The position numbers and the translations under genes were made by a program. Under the pieces are notes generated by a model. The model was not told the origin of the DNA and did not search any database. It was given only the letters and a program-made list of their open reading frames with translations. DNA of 64,000 bases, from contig JADJEU010000007.1 in assembly GCA_016709005.1 (NCBI GenBank), positions 1 through 64,000 of the forward strand, in the 5' to 3' direction. Source of the DNA: Crocinitomicaceae bacterium. Lineage in GTDB: Bacteria; Bacteroidota; Bacteroidia; Flavobacteriales_D; Crocinitomicaceae. Of the stretch, positions 29,974-38,909 are shown in pieces; the first letter of the stretch is position 1; the number at the start of each line of letters is the position of its first letter.

Positions 29974-30004
29974 CAAAATTACGATGGACATTTTACTTCT
30001 TCAA
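29974..30004 (-). promoter_or_regulatory. Promoter of the ferredoxin gene
   Basis: On the minus strand, TTG (plus-strand CAA at 30002-30004), a 20-nt spacer and TAATTTTG (plus-strand CAAAATTA at 29974-29981). It overlaps the 3' end of the VF530 gene. The box ends 23 nt before the ATG at 29950. Confidence 0.5.
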
Positions 30005-30214
30005 ACAATCGCGGTACAAATCCTCAATCTTTTTCTTGCCCCAGGGAGTTTTACGAATAAAATTCAAACCTGATTTTATACTTGGATTCACGGCAAATGC
30101 TTTGATTTTTGTCATGTCACTCAATTCATCCCATCCATAAATATTAACCAGATGCGTTAACATCATTTCAAGCGTAACGCCGTGTGTTGGATTGTTAGGT
30201 TGATCTGTTGTCAT
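29993..30214 (-). CDS. VF530 family (DUF2132) DNA-binding protein
   Basis: A 73-residue protein. I recognise the VF530 family from NPTHGVTLEMMLTHLVNIYGW and NPSIKSGLNFIRKTPWGKKK, nearly the whole family consensus. The family is small, basic and helical, named after a Vibrio fischeri protein and annotated as DNA-binding; its cellular role is not settled. It begins 2 nt after the ispD stop in a yicC-ispD-VF530 run, so it is co-transcribed with them. Confidence 0.88.
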   Translation of the reverse strand: MTTDQPNNPTHGVTLEMMLTHLVNIYGWDELSDMTKIKAFAVNPSIKSGLNFIRKTPWGKKKIEDLYRDCLKK

Positions 30215-30216
30215 AA

Positions 30217-30879
30217 CTATCTCAAAAATAATTCCGCCAGCTTAAGGTCATGCGGGGTTGTGATTTTGATGTTTTCACGATTACCACTTACAAGTGTGAT
30301 CTTTACGCCGTCAGCCTCTACAACGCTCGCATCATCTGTAAACAAATGTGAGTAATGTTGTTGATATGCGTGTCGTAAAATAGATGCTTGAAAGCATTGT
30401 GGTGTTTGCACCAATTTATAATCATCACGGTTCACAGCAAAAGACTTATCATGTTCAATTTTTCTAACAGATTCTGAAATTGAAAAAACCGGAATTGCCG
30501 CACCATTTTTTTCAGCCGCATCAAAACAGCTCGTTATCACTTCGATTGATACCAGCGGGCGCACAGCATCATGCACAGCAATTAAATCTCCAGTTGCAAG
30601 GGCTAATCCGCTCTGAATTGAATGAAAACGCTCAGCGCCGCCCAAAGCAACTTTATGTTCTTTGATGAACAAATATTTCTGGCAGATTTCTTCCCAGATG
30701 TGCACGTACTCTTCAGGCAAAACTAAAATCAATTCAATGGCAGAATCATACTTCAAAAATCGCTCAATGGTGTGCAGAATGATTGGTTTATTTCCAATCA
30801 CCAAAAACTGTTTGGGAATTTCTGATCCCATTCGTTTTCCAACGCCACCTGCTGTTATGATGACTGATTTTGAAGCCAT
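30217..30879 (-). CDS. ispD: 2-C-methyl-D-erythritol 4-phosphate cytidylyltransferase
   Basis: A 220-residue enzyme that joins MEP and CTP to give CDP-ME in the non-mevalonate isoprenoid pathway. The nucleotide-binding GGVGKRMGSEIPKQF is at residues 11-25, HDAVRP at 103-108, and TDDASVVEADG near the C-terminus. All are family hallmarks and the length is standard (220-240). It sits 6 nt downstream of yicC and 2 nt before the VF530 gene. No other mep pathway gene is nearby. Confidence 0.96.
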   Translation of the reverse strand: MASKSVIITAGGVGKRMGSEIPKQFLVIGNKPIILHTIERFLKYDSAIELILVLPEEYVHIWEEICQKYLFIKEHKVALGGAERFHSIQSGLALATGDLIAVHDAVRPLVSIEVITSCFDAAEKNGAAIPVFSISESVRKIEHDKSFAVNRDDYKLVQTPQCFQASILRHAYQQHYSHLFTDDASVVEADGVKITLVSGNRENIKITTPHDLKLAELFLR

Positions 30880-30885
30880 CTGATT

Positions 30886-31758
30886 TTATAAGGTATTGAG
30901 AATTTGTTCTTTGATTTTTTCCAGTTCATCTTTCATGTGCACCACTAATTTTTGCATTTCCTGATGATAGGATTTTGAACCCAGCGTGTTTATTTCACGC
31001 CCAATTTCTTGTGTGATAAAACCTAACTTTCTTCCTTGTGAAGTGGGTTGATTCATGGTTTCCAAAAAGTACTCTAAATGTTGCGCCAATCGATGTTTCT
31101 CTTCAGCAATATCAATCTTTTCAATGTAGTAAATCAACTCTTGTTCAAATCTGTTTTTATCCACTTTTGCACCTCCCACAAATTCTTCCAGATTTGATTC
31201 GATGCGTGATTTGATTGATTCTATTCTTCCCTCTTCGTATTTAGGAACCTCAGCTAAAAGTCGTTTGATTTCGTTGATGCGGTTTGTGAATTCTCTTGTC
31301 AAACCGTTGCCCTCATCATTTCTGAATTCAATGTGTTTTTTCAAGGCTTCATCAATGAGGTCAGAAATACATTTCCATTCTTCTTCATCAAATTCTTCTG
31401 TTTGGTTAGTGAAGATGTCGGGCATTCGCATGAGAATGCTCATTGGGTCATCCATCTTAGCACCAAGCTCATTGCTGAGTTGAACCAGATTCTTATAATA
31501 CGCCGCAGCAAGGTCTTTATTAAAGATATTTCCATTAGCTTCACCATTGTTTTCAACCGTAATGAAACAGTCCATTTTACCTCTGTCCAATGCTTCAGAA
31601 ATACGTTTACGTACATCCAGTTCTTTCTCTTTATAGATTGACGACATGCGCAAAAACAAATCACAACTTTTACTGTTGAGAGATTTAATTTCAACCGTTA
31701 TTTTTTTTGATTTGAAAGTTCCGGAGGCTTTTCCAAAACCGGTCATTGACTGTAGCAT
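30886..31758 (-). CDS. yicC: YicC/YloC family endoribonuclease
   Basis: A 290-residue protein beginning LQSMTGFGKASGTF, the YicC N-terminal hallmark, with EIKSLNSKSCDLFLRMS, and ending in the DUF1732 part (GRKLGFITQEIGREINTLGSK). YicC proteins are widely conserved metal-dependent endoribonucleases. The central region is rich in acidic and helical sequence. It heads the yicC-ispD-VF530 run. A TACTTTTG -7-like box on the minus strand (plus 31777-31784) lies about 20 nt before the start, without a clear -33 TTG. Confidence 0.92.
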   Translation of the reverse strand: MLQSMTGFGKASGTFKSKKITVEIKSLNSKSCDLFLRMSSIYKEKELDVRKRISEALDRGKMDCFITVENNGEANGNIFNKDLAAAYYKNLVQLSNELGAKMDDPMSILMRMPDIFTNQTEEFDEEEWKCISDLIDEALKKHIEFRNDEGNGLTREFTNRINEIKRLLAEVPKYEEGRIESIKSRIESNLEEFVGGAKVDKNRFEQELIYYIEKIDIAEEKHRLAQHLEYFLETMNQPTSQGRKLGFITQEIGREINTLGSKSYHQEMQKLVVHMKDELEKIKEQILNTL

Positions 31759-31840
31759 AGATTTTTATTGGTCAGTCAAAAGTACGAATAAGCGTTGAAT
31801 ACTACTTAATCCAGCAAATGAATCGACATCTGAGAAACTA

Positions 31841-31870
31841 AAAAGAGAACCCCGTTAAGGATTCTCTTTT
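31841..31870 (-). terminator. Rho-independent terminator after the LVIVD-like lipoprotein gene
   Basis: AAAAGAGAA (31841-31849) and TTCTCTTTT (31862-31870) form a 9-bp stem with a 12-nt loop. On the minus strand a T-rich run follows. It lies 30 nt after the stop at 31900, and in the other direction it lies between this gene and yicC. Confidence 0.65.
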
Positions 31871-31899
31871 TACAAAAGTTAATTAATTATTAAAGAAAA

Positions 31900-33150
31900 C
31901 TAGAATTCAAGCGTACTGATTAGCTGCATGTTTGACGGATTGCTGTAGTTGTATTGATAAATTCCATGCTCAGCAATACAGATTGCAGTTCCGTTATTCA
32001 GAATAATATCTTTTGCGACAATACCAGAATGCGTGAAAAGTAAATTGTCGCCCACATCTTTTGGATCTGAATTGTCATATATTTTTAATCCGTCTTCACC
32101 GTCACAAAGGAAAAGCAGGTTATTATCTACACCTAAACCATAAGGATTGGTCATATCAAATCTCTTTTTTACAAAAGGAAAATATTTATTAGAAATGTCA
32201 ATTACCTGCAATTGATCTTCTACACTTCCGCAATCATTACCTGAGCGCAAAGTAACAAAAGCATAATCACCCGAAACAACAACCGGATCACAAGACTCTG
32301 TGTGCTGAATCGTTGAAATTTCATTTGGCTCAGATGGCATGTCTTTTACGTTATAAATAACCATTCCGGTAGTTGTTCCCATATACAAATATCCGTCCTT
32401 TTCAAACAAGGTTTCGCAAGTCACGTATGTTGGTCGGTCAGATTGCATGTTTGGTGCAGTGCGATTTGCAATGTCAAAACTCATGATATCGTCGTTGTCA
32501 ATTACATAAAGATTGTTATTGTAGATGGCAAATTTGCTCATTGACCCAGTTAGCGTTGTGGGTACCGAACTCATGCTCTTTGTTGTCATTTGAGTTTGCT
32601 CACATTCTTCACAATCCGCTACAAACCATTTGTTTCCAAAACCAGAAACATCTTTTGTTTTTTCAATTTTCCACGAAACTACTACACCTCTGTCTTTGTA
32701 GATATCTGCGACAGGATAGGTGTCATTTATAGCAGGCGTCGCATATTCAAAAACATCCTGCATTCGATTTACCAAAGTTGGTTGAGAAATATTAGAAAGA
32801 TCGATTACCAGCAAATCAATAAAACTGTTTGCATACAAATAATTGTCCTTAACCGCCATTTGTGTATTGCCTGGGATGTTCATGAACCCTTCAACAACAG
32901 GTGCAGCGGGGTTTGAATTGTTGATTATGTGAATCCCTTTATCTTCTTCAGAAAGAAAAATATACTGGTTATACACATAAATATTTCCAGCACCCTGAAT
33001 GGCAACATCTTTTTCAAATGTAAAGGATTGACGGAAAGTAGAATAGTCCATGTAAACCGGAACGTTTGCATAAACTTCTTTGTCTTTGTATTTCTGGCAA
33101 CCACTGAGAGCAAGCGCTGCTAAAGAAAGGAGGAGTAAGTTTTTTTTCAT
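31900..33150 (-). CDS. Lipoprotein with LVIVD-type beta-propeller repeats
   Basis: I chose the ATG at 33150, which gives the lipoprotein leader MKKNLLLLSLAALALSGC (lipobox LSGC) and 416 residues; the frame is open to 33198. The mature protein holds repeats of the LVIVD kind found in cell-surface propeller proteins: KGIHIINNSNPAAPVVEGF, LLVIDLSNISQPTLVNRM, LQVIDISNKYFPFVKKRF and LKIYDNSDPKDVGD. A cysteine-rich insert (DCEECEQTQ) lies in the middle. It is expected to be on the outer membrane or in the periplasm. Such propellers bind proteins or ligands; the specific role is unknown. Monocistronic, with a terminator at 31841-31870. Confidence 0.82.
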   Translation of the reverse strand: MKKNLLLLSLAALALSGCQKYKDKEVYANVPVYMDYSTFRQSFTFEKDVAIQGAGNIYVYNQYIFLSEEDKGIHIINNSNPAAPVVEGFMNIPGNTQMAVKDNYLYANSFIDLLVIDLSNISQPTLVNRMQDVFEYATPAINDTYPVADIYKDRGVVVSWKIEKTKDVSGFGNKWFVADCEECEQTQMTTKSMSSVPTTLTGSMSKFAIYNNNLYVIDNDDIMSFDIANRTAPNMQSDRPTYVTCETLFEKDGYLYMGTTTGMVIYNVKDMPSEPNEISTIQHTESCDPVVVSGDYAFVTLRSGNDCGSVEDQLQVIDISNKYFPFVKKRFDMTNPYGLGVDNNLLFLCDGEDGLKIYDNSDPKDVGDNLLFTHSGIVAKDIILNNGTAICIAEHGIYQYNYSNPSNMQLISTLEF

Positions 33151-33519
33151 ATTTCTAGTTTTGTTTGAGTTGTAACCAATACTGCTTTTGAAGTTCATAC
33201 TTAGCTACAAAAAGTTTACAAGCAAATTGTATGCCACTTTCAAGTGGTTAAGCCACGGTTTCAAAGATTTAGATTCATTTTTCCAATATCTAAACCGATT
33301 TTGGTCTTAACAAAAAATTAACGAAAATCATTTTGAAAGAGTTAGTACACTTTACAAAAATTGACTTTCATATCAAGATACGCATTTCTTCGTTTCTAAT
33401 TAGTCCTAGAAAGACATAAGCACAATGCCTCAGCTAATTTTATCTTTTTGGAAAACATTTCGGCCTTCAAAGGTCTCCATCACAGCAATACACTATATTT
33501 GCATTCTAAAATTTAAAAA
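33151..33519. other. Divergent intergenic region with a CCACTT palindrome
   Basis: No coding frame stands out in these 369 nt. CCACTT (33234-33239), a 2-nt gap and AAGTGG (33242-33247) form a short operator-like palindrome 84 nt upstream of the lipoprotein ATG. TTTAGAT (33268-33274) and ATCTAAA (33288-33294) form a weaker inverted repeat. A TATATTTG box lies at 33494-33501. Confidence 0.4.
33494..33501 (+). promoter_or_regulatory. Probable -7 promoter element of the PfkB kinase gene
   Basis: TATATTTG matches TAnnTTTG and lies 18 nt before the ATG at 33520. A matching -33 TTG is not evident. Confidence 0.4.
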
Positions 33520-34446
33520 ATGAGCTTACTCACAGTTGGAAGTGTAGCATTTGATGCAATCGAAACACCTTTTGGAAAAACAGATAAAATCATTGGTGGC
33601 GCTGGAACATACATTGCACTATCTGCATCGTATTTTACCGCTGATCAAAAAATAGTTTCTGTAGTAGGTGAAGATTTTCCGCAAGAAACCTTGAATGATC
33701 TGAAAAGTCGTGGTATTTCTGTTGAAGGAATACAAATTAAAAAAGGTGAAAAAACATTTTTCTGGGCTGGTAAATATCACAACGACATGAATTCACGTGA
33801 TACCCTTGTTACTGAACTTAACGTACTCGAAAAATTTGATCCGATTATTCCAGAGTCATATCAGGACGTTGATTTCTTAATGCTCGGAAATCTAGCGCCA
33901 TCTGTGCAGCGCCAGGTAATTGAGCGTTTGAAAACACGCCCAAAATTAATTGCAATGGACACCATGAATTTTTGGATGGATATTGCCTGGAATGATTTGA
34001 TGGAAACCATAAAACTGGTGGACATTTTAATCATAAACGACGAGGAAGCGCGTCAAATGTCCAAAGAATATTCGATTGCCAAAGCAGCTAAAAAAATCAT
34101 GGCAATGGGACCAAAATACCTGATCATTAAAAAAGGTGAGCACGGTGCTCTACTTTTTGGACCAGATTCTATTTTCTTTGCTCCAGCTCTGCCGCTTGAA
34201 GAAGTATTTGATCCAACCGGAGCAGGCGACACTTTTGCCGGTGGATTCATCGGATACATCGCAAGAACAGGCGATATCTCTTTTGAAAACATGAAACGTG
34301 CTGTTATTGCTGGATCTGCCATGGCATCCTATTGTGTTGAAAAATTTGGAACTGAACGCCTTATGAATCTCAGCGAAGATGAAATCACTGCACGAATTCA
34401 AAAATTCAGAAGCCTTGTAAATTACCAATTGGAACACGTTATTTAA
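33520..34446 (+). CDS. PfkB family sugar/nucleoside kinase
   Basis: A 308-residue ribokinase-fold kinase. The C-terminal PfkB signature DPTGAGDTFAGGF lies at 231-243 with the catalytic base D237. GGAGTYIALSASYF near 26-39 is the N-terminal substrate-side signature in a slightly divergent form. The NDEEARQMS segment is typical of the branch that includes adenosine kinase and fructokinase-like proteins. The enzyme phosphorylates a sugar, nucleoside or related alcohol with ATP in the cytosol; the substrate is not fixed. It stands alone, with 177 nt to the DUF349 gene; a short AT-rich hairpin (AAAGAA-CAA-TTCTTT) overlaps its stop. Confidence 0.88.
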   Translation: MSLLTVGSVAFDAIETPFGKTDKIIGGAGTYIALSASYFTADQKIVSVVGEDFPQETLNDLKSRGISVEGIQIKKGEKTFFWAGKYHNDMNSRDTLVTELNVLEKFDPIIPESYQDVDFLMLGNLAPSVQRQVIERLKTRPKLIAMDTMNFWMDIAWNDLMETIKLVDILIINDEEARQMSKEYSIAKAAKKIMAMGPKYLIIKKGEHGALLFGPDSIFFAPALPLEEVFDPTGAGDTFAGGFIGYIARTGDISFENMKRAVIAGSAMASYCVEKFGTERLMNLSEDEITARIQKFRSLVNYQLEHVI

Positions 34447-34623
34447 AGAACAATTCTTTTTAAACTGGTTTCTTTGTTGTAAATTTCAATCCTGATTCTA
34501 CATTATTATAATTCATCTAAAATCTTTACGCCTCAGCGTTCAAGCGTGAATACAAATTATACATATCAATTAAATCGTGATCTAACTGTGTTGGCAGATC
34601 AGTCAGCACTTTAACCTCTACTT

Positions 34624-36333
34624 ATGAAAGCAGAAATTATTGCAAAAATTATTGCGTTGAACAATCAGCCATCCGTGCTTAATTCAACAGATGAGTTTAA
34701 TGAACTCGTAAATGAGTTTTATCAAATTCAAAATGAAGAAGAACGTTTGTTTGAAATTGAAAAACTGGATCGTATGGCGGCAGGTGAAAAACCTGAAAAC
34801 ATCGAGCGTCCGGTCTATCCTCACTTAGAAGAATTCAAAGCAGTAAGCAATGTTTTTAAAGAGCGTAAAAAAGTAGAGCTTACCCAAATTAAGGATCAGG
34901 AAACGGCGAATTACAAACAGAAAAAAGTATACATCGCTGCACTAACCGATCTTATTCAAAACGAAGAAAACATTGGCAAAGCGCTAACGCGTTTTAAAGA
35001 AATTCAAGACGGCTGGAAAGAAGTTGGTCCTGTTCCACGCGATAAAAGACAAGGCCTGCAGAATGAATACTCACATTTGATCGATACCTTCAGATACAAT
35101 ATCGGAATCTACAAAGACATCAAGGATCACGATCTGAACAGAAATCTTACACTGAAAAAAGACCTGATTGAAAAATTAAAGGGCTTATTGAATTTAGACA
35201 AAATCAAAGAGATCGAAACGCAGCTCCACAGTCTCCAGGACGAATGGAATTCATTGGGCGGAACGCATCAGGAAGAGTGGGCAAAAATCAAAGACGAATA
35301 TTGGAATACCGTGAATGCGGTGTATGAAAAAATTCGCAAATTTTACGAAGAGCGCAAAGCTGATCAAGCCAAAAATATTGAGCTGAAAAAAGAGCTCATC
35401 CAAAAAGCAAAAGAAATAAACGAGCGCGAATTAACCGATCACAAACACTGGCAAAAAGCATCTGACCAACTCTTGGAATTGCAAGAAGAATGGAAGAAAG
35501 CCGGCTATGGACCACGTGACGAAAATGAAGTAATCTGGCAAGAATTTCGTGGCGTTTGCAACGAGTTTTTTGCAAAGAAAAAAGTATTCTACGGCGAACG
35601 TAATGATCAATTCTCGGATGTAAAAGCTAAAAAAGAAGCGCTCATCAAAGAAGCAGAAGAACTAAAATCTTCAACTGACTGGAAAGGTGGAACACAAAAA
35701 ATTCTGAACCTTCAAAAGAAATGGAAAGAAATTGGATCTGCTGGTCCAAAATTTGAAAATCAACTTTGGAAAAAATTCCGCGATCCAATTGACGCATTCT
35801 TTGCATCTAAAGACTCTCACTTCAAAGATCAGGACAGCGCAAACAAAGAAAATCTGGATAAGAAAAATGCAGTCATCGAAAAAATAAAAGCCTACGAAGC
35901 AGGTGGTGATACACAAAAAATCATTGCTGATCTGAAAGCTTTTTCTGAAGAATTTGCTGCTATTGGAAACGTTCCTTTTGAAGATAAAGATAATGTCTAC
36001 AAAGCATATAAAACTGCATTGGACGACAAATATGCCAGCCTGAAAATTGGAAAAGAAGAAAAAGAAAAAGTAATGTTCCAGGCCAAGATTGATTCAATCA
36101 TGACCAGTGGAAATAAAGAAAAATTAATTGATCAGGAAACAAGCAGCATTCGTCAAAAAATTGATATCCTCAACAAAGAAATTTTGAAGTATGAAACCAA
36201 CCTTGGATTTTTCTCAAATGCTGATTCTAAAAATCCTCTTTTCAAAAGTGTGAACGATAATATTCAGCGCAATAAAGAAGAAATTGAAAGCCTGAAACTG
36301 CGCCTGAAACTTATACGTCAAGCAGCCAAATGA
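34624..36333 (+). CDS. DUF349 domain-containing protein
   Basis: A 569-residue highly charged, mostly alpha-helical protein with repeated DUF349 units: FKEIQDGWKEVGPVPRDKRQ, LHSLQDEWNSLGGTHQEEW, LLELQEEWKKAGYGPRDE and ILNLQKKWKEIGSAGPKF, each ending in the hallmark W-x-x-G motif. The C-terminus is a coiled coil (about 500-569). No signal peptide or TM helix, so it is cytosolic. The family is conserved in Bacteroidota and Actinobacteria, and its molecular role is not well defined. The next gene overlaps its stop by 4 nt, pointing to a common transcript with the two membrane proteins. Confidence 0.88.
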   Translation: MKAEIIAKIIALNNQPSVLNSTDEFNELVNEFYQIQNEEERLFEIEKLDRMAAGEKPENIERPVYPHLEEFKAVSNVFKERKKVELTQIKDQETANYKQKKVYIAALTDLIQNEENIGKALTRFKEIQDGWKEVGPVPRDKRQGLQNEYSHLIDTFRYNIGIYKDIKDHDLNRNLTLKKDLIEKLKGLLNLDKIKEIETQLHSLQDEWNSLGGTHQEEWAKIKDEYWNTVNAVYEKIRKFYEERKADQAKNIELKKELIQKAKEINERELTDHKHWQKASDQLLELQEEWKKAGYGPRDENEVIWQEFRGVCNEFFAKKKVFYGERNDQFSDVKAKKEALIKEAEELKSSTDWKGGTQKILNLQKKWKEIGSAGPKFENQLWKKFRDPIDAFFASKDSHFKDQDSANKENLDKKNAVIEKIKAYEAGGDTQKIIADLKAFSEEFAAIGNVPFEDKDNVYKAYKTALDDKYASLKIGKEEKEKVMFQAKIDSIMTSGNKEKLIDQETSSIRQKIDILNKEILKYETNLGFFSNADSKNPLFKSVNDNIQRNKEEIESLKLRLKLIRQAAK

Positions 36334-37019
36334 ACAGAGTCGTAAATATTTTCTCTTTTCTTTTGCTGGGGCTTTTTTGCCTCACCATGATGGTGGTTGT
36401 GCTTGACCTTTCTATCTCCACCTGGAATTTAAAAGGAATGCCTTACCAGCGTCAGGTTTTTACAGGTATTGCGCTTCTGGTTTTTTTACTCGGACTTATT
36501 CGCATTCAACGCCGCTGGCAGGGTATGCGTGACATGAAACGCTACAAAAGTTTCATATTCAAAGCTCCGCTTGCTAAAAAACATCGCAACATGGGTGTGC
36601 TGCTTACCACGCTTGAAGCAGTTTTTTATCTTGCCGGAATTGGAGTTTGTACCATTTTTCTGGACCTGGAGCCAACTTATGTTTATCCCATGATGTTGGT
36701 ACTTGCCATTCTGAGTCTTGAATCAATCATTTTTATTTTCACGCAACTGAAAGCGGGACCAGCATTTATGATTGGTTTCGATAATCAGGTGATCGCTTAC
36801 TTTGATCGTGAAATTCATTTGTTTTATTATTCGGGATTGCAACGCGTTGAATTGTATCAAAAAGATTTAATCAACCTGGGATACCGTGATGAGCTTAATT
36901 TAGGACTTGAAACAACCGCGCTGGAAGAAGCTGATCGCAAGGCTTTCAGAGATGCCTTTATTCAAACACTGGAATCAAAAAACATCTACGTAGAAGATTC
37001 TCTTCGCAACTGGCAATGA
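36330..37019 (+). CDS. Membrane protein of unknown function
   Basis: A 229-residue protein starting in a 4-nt overlap (ATGA) with the DUF349 gene and overlapping the next gene in the same way. Two TM helices lie near the N-terminus (about 5-28 and 45-62), then a basic loop (RRWQGMRDMKRYKSFIFKAP), then two further helices near 90-135. The C-terminal 80 residues are soluble and cytosolic (YFDREIHLFYYSGLQRVELY). I do not recognise the family. Coupling to the downstream glycosyltransferase-like protein suggests an envelope role, which is an inference from context. Confidence 0.6.
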   Translation: MNRVVNIFSFLLLGLFCLTMMVVVLDLSISTWNLKGMPYQRQVFTGIALLVFLLGLIRIQRRWQGMRDMKRYKSFIFKAPLAKKHRNMGVLLTTLEAVFYLAGIGVCTIFLDLEPTYVYPMMLVLAILSLESIIFIFTQLKAGPAFMIGFDNQVIAYFDREIHLFYYSGLQRVELYQKDLINLGYRDELNLGLETTALEEADRKAFRDAFIQTLESKNIYVEDSLRNWQ

Positions 37020-38761
37020 AAAAATTGTTGGCAGAACATAGAATCGCTTTTCTGCTGCTGACAATACTCTTATTGGTTCAAAGCTTTTCTGCCGACCTCA
37101 ACAATCCTTATCGGAAACCCATTTCCGGCGACGCACAGGCTTATTACGCGTATCTTCCCGCTATCTTCATTTATCAGGATTTGGATTACCAATTTGTACC
37201 TGAAATGCAACAAAAATATTATGTTGCAGCAAGTTCAAAATCATTTTTGAAAGATGTCAATGGGGAAAAAGTAAACAAAACTTTCCCTGGTGTATCATTG
37301 CTCTACCTTCCCTTCTTTGCCGCTGCCCACGCAATATCGCTGGTGTTTGGTTTGCCAGCAGACGGATACGCCTACACCTATCAACTCCTCTATTTAATTG
37401 GCTTTTGGTTTTACTTTCTAGCAGGATTGATTTTTTTTCGCAAAGTTCTGCTTGAATTAAATTTTACACCTCGAATCGTCGATGCAAGTTTAATTGCCAT
37501 CACATTAGGGACAAATATTTTCTTTTATACCGTTTATGATCAATCAGTAACGCACATCTACAGTTTCTTCTTAGTAAACTGGTCACTTTTTCTTTTATTA
37601 AGATTGAAAAAAGAATTTAAACTTCGCCCTCTTGCGCTACTTATATCAATTCTTGCCCTCATAGGAATAACCAGACCGACCAACATTTTGGTCATCGGAG
37701 TTTTGTTATTTTTTGTAAACGATTTTGCATTTTATAAGGCCCTATTCGTTCAAGTATTCCGTATTAAAAACATTTTCAAAATTATTTTCCCTTCGCTCCT
37801 TATTCTTTCTATTCCATTCATTTTATGGAAATTACAAACCGGAAACTGGATTGTTTATTCCTATGGAGAAGAAGGGTTTGATTTTACAAAACCTGAAATC
37901 ATGAATTTCTTGTTTTCATACACCAAAGGATGGTTCATTTATACCCCGATTATGCTTCTAATTTTGATTTTTGGATTCATCATCCTTTTTAAACAAAATC
38001 GAAAACAGGTTCTTATTGGACTGGCTTTTTTTGGAATCGCAATTTACATTTTCAGCAGTTGGTGGTGCTGGTATTACGGTGCTGGCATGAGTCAGCGGGT
38101 AATGATCGATTTTTACATTCTTCCCGGATTTTTGCTCGCCGTTATTCTGCAGAAAATGTCAAGTAAAAAAGTGATCACAGTTTCGTTGATTTCAATCTTT
38201 GTGTGCTTCAATATAGCACAGGCCTATCAAATTTCAAAAGGCATTTTGCCGTTTGGCTCACCAACAAAAGCGCAGTACTGGGATAATTTTTTGGCTTTTA
38301 AAAAGCGTGCGCAAGTGTATCCTCAGGAGCATTGGGCTTTTGTTTCCAAAAATAAAATCTCACTCAACCCCGCAGACAGCATGGTTCTTAAAGGCAACAC
38401 CATCGAACTGGAAAATAACTGGTGTCTTCAAACCACTGAAACAGACGAATATTCAGCAGTTGTAAGAATTCCGGAACAGCATTACAAAAAAGGCAATAAA
38501 CTCATTCTTACATTCGAGGCGCGAGCAAAATCTGATGTCGAAAAAACGCGCCTGGTAATACACTTTAACAATTTTGAAGATCAGGTTTTCTTTTTGAAAG
38601 ATTATATATCTGAAGATTGGCAGACGATGCAATATCTCATTGAAATCAACACAACTTGCAGTAGTTCAGTAGAACTCTATCTTTGGAATGCCGGAAGTAA
38701 AGAGCGTGTTGATTTGAAAAATTTGAGCTGGGAACTTTATTACTCAGAAGAATATTTCTAG
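37016..38761 (+). CDS. GT-C-like integral membrane protein
   Basis: A 581-residue protein with about 11 hydrophobic segments over residues 1-395, then a soluble beta-rich C-terminal domain of about 180 residues. The first periplasmic loop carries PISGDAQAYYAYLPAIF, with an acidic residue after TM1 as in GT-C-fold mannosyltransferases/PMT-like enzymes that use lipid-linked sugars. Overall GT-C similarity is my inference from topology rather than a clear motif. It starts in a 4-nt overlap with the preceding gene. The GT2 and GT9 genes downstream support a role in envelope glycan or glycolipid assembly. Confidence 0.55.
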   Translation: MKKLLAEHRIAFLLLTILLLVQSFSADLNNPYRKPISGDAQAYYAYLPAIFIYQDLDYQFVPEMQQKYYVAASSKSFLKDVNGEKVNKTFPGVSLLYLPFFAAAHAISLVFGLPADGYAYTYQLLYLIGFWFYFLAGLIFFRKVLLELNFTPRIVDASLIAITLGTNIFFYTVYDQSVTHIYSFFLVNWSLFLLLRLKKEFKLRPLALLISILALIGITRPTNILVIGVLLFFVNDFAFYKALFVQVFRIKNIFKIIFPSLLILSIPFILWKLQTGNWIVYSYGEEGFDFTKPEIMNFLFSYTKGWFIYTPIMLLILIFGFIILFKQNRKQVLIGLAFFGIAIYIFSSWWCWYYGAGMSQRVMIDFYILPGFLLAVILQKMSSKKVITVSLISIFVCFNIAQAYQISKGILPFGSPTKAQYWDNFLAFKKRAQVYPQEHWAFVSKNKISLNPADSMVLKGNTIELENNWCLQTTETDEYSAVVRIPEQHYKKGNKLILTFEARAKSDVEKTRLVIHFNNFEDQVFFLKDYISEDWQTMQYLIEINTTCSSSVELYLWNAGSKERVDLKNLSWELYYSEEYF

Positions 38762-38876
38762 TCACGCGATTGCTATGATTGTTGTCAGAATAACTTTCTA
38801 CTTTGCAAAGCATGCCATCATCACCTCTATTCATTTCAAACAAAGACGGTCTTAAAACTCGAGACTATTCTTCTGT

Positions 38877-38905
38877 TTGATGCGTTCTATTTTAAGTTAA
38901 ATTTG
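38877..38905 (+). promoter_or_regulatory. Promoter of the GT2-GT9 gene pair, giving a possibly leaderless transcript
   Basis: TTG (38877-38879), an 18-nt spacer and TAAATTTG (38898-38905). The ATG at 38910 follows only 4 nt after the box, so transcription probably starts at or next to the start codon. Confidence 0.5.
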
Positions 38906-38909
38906 TTTG

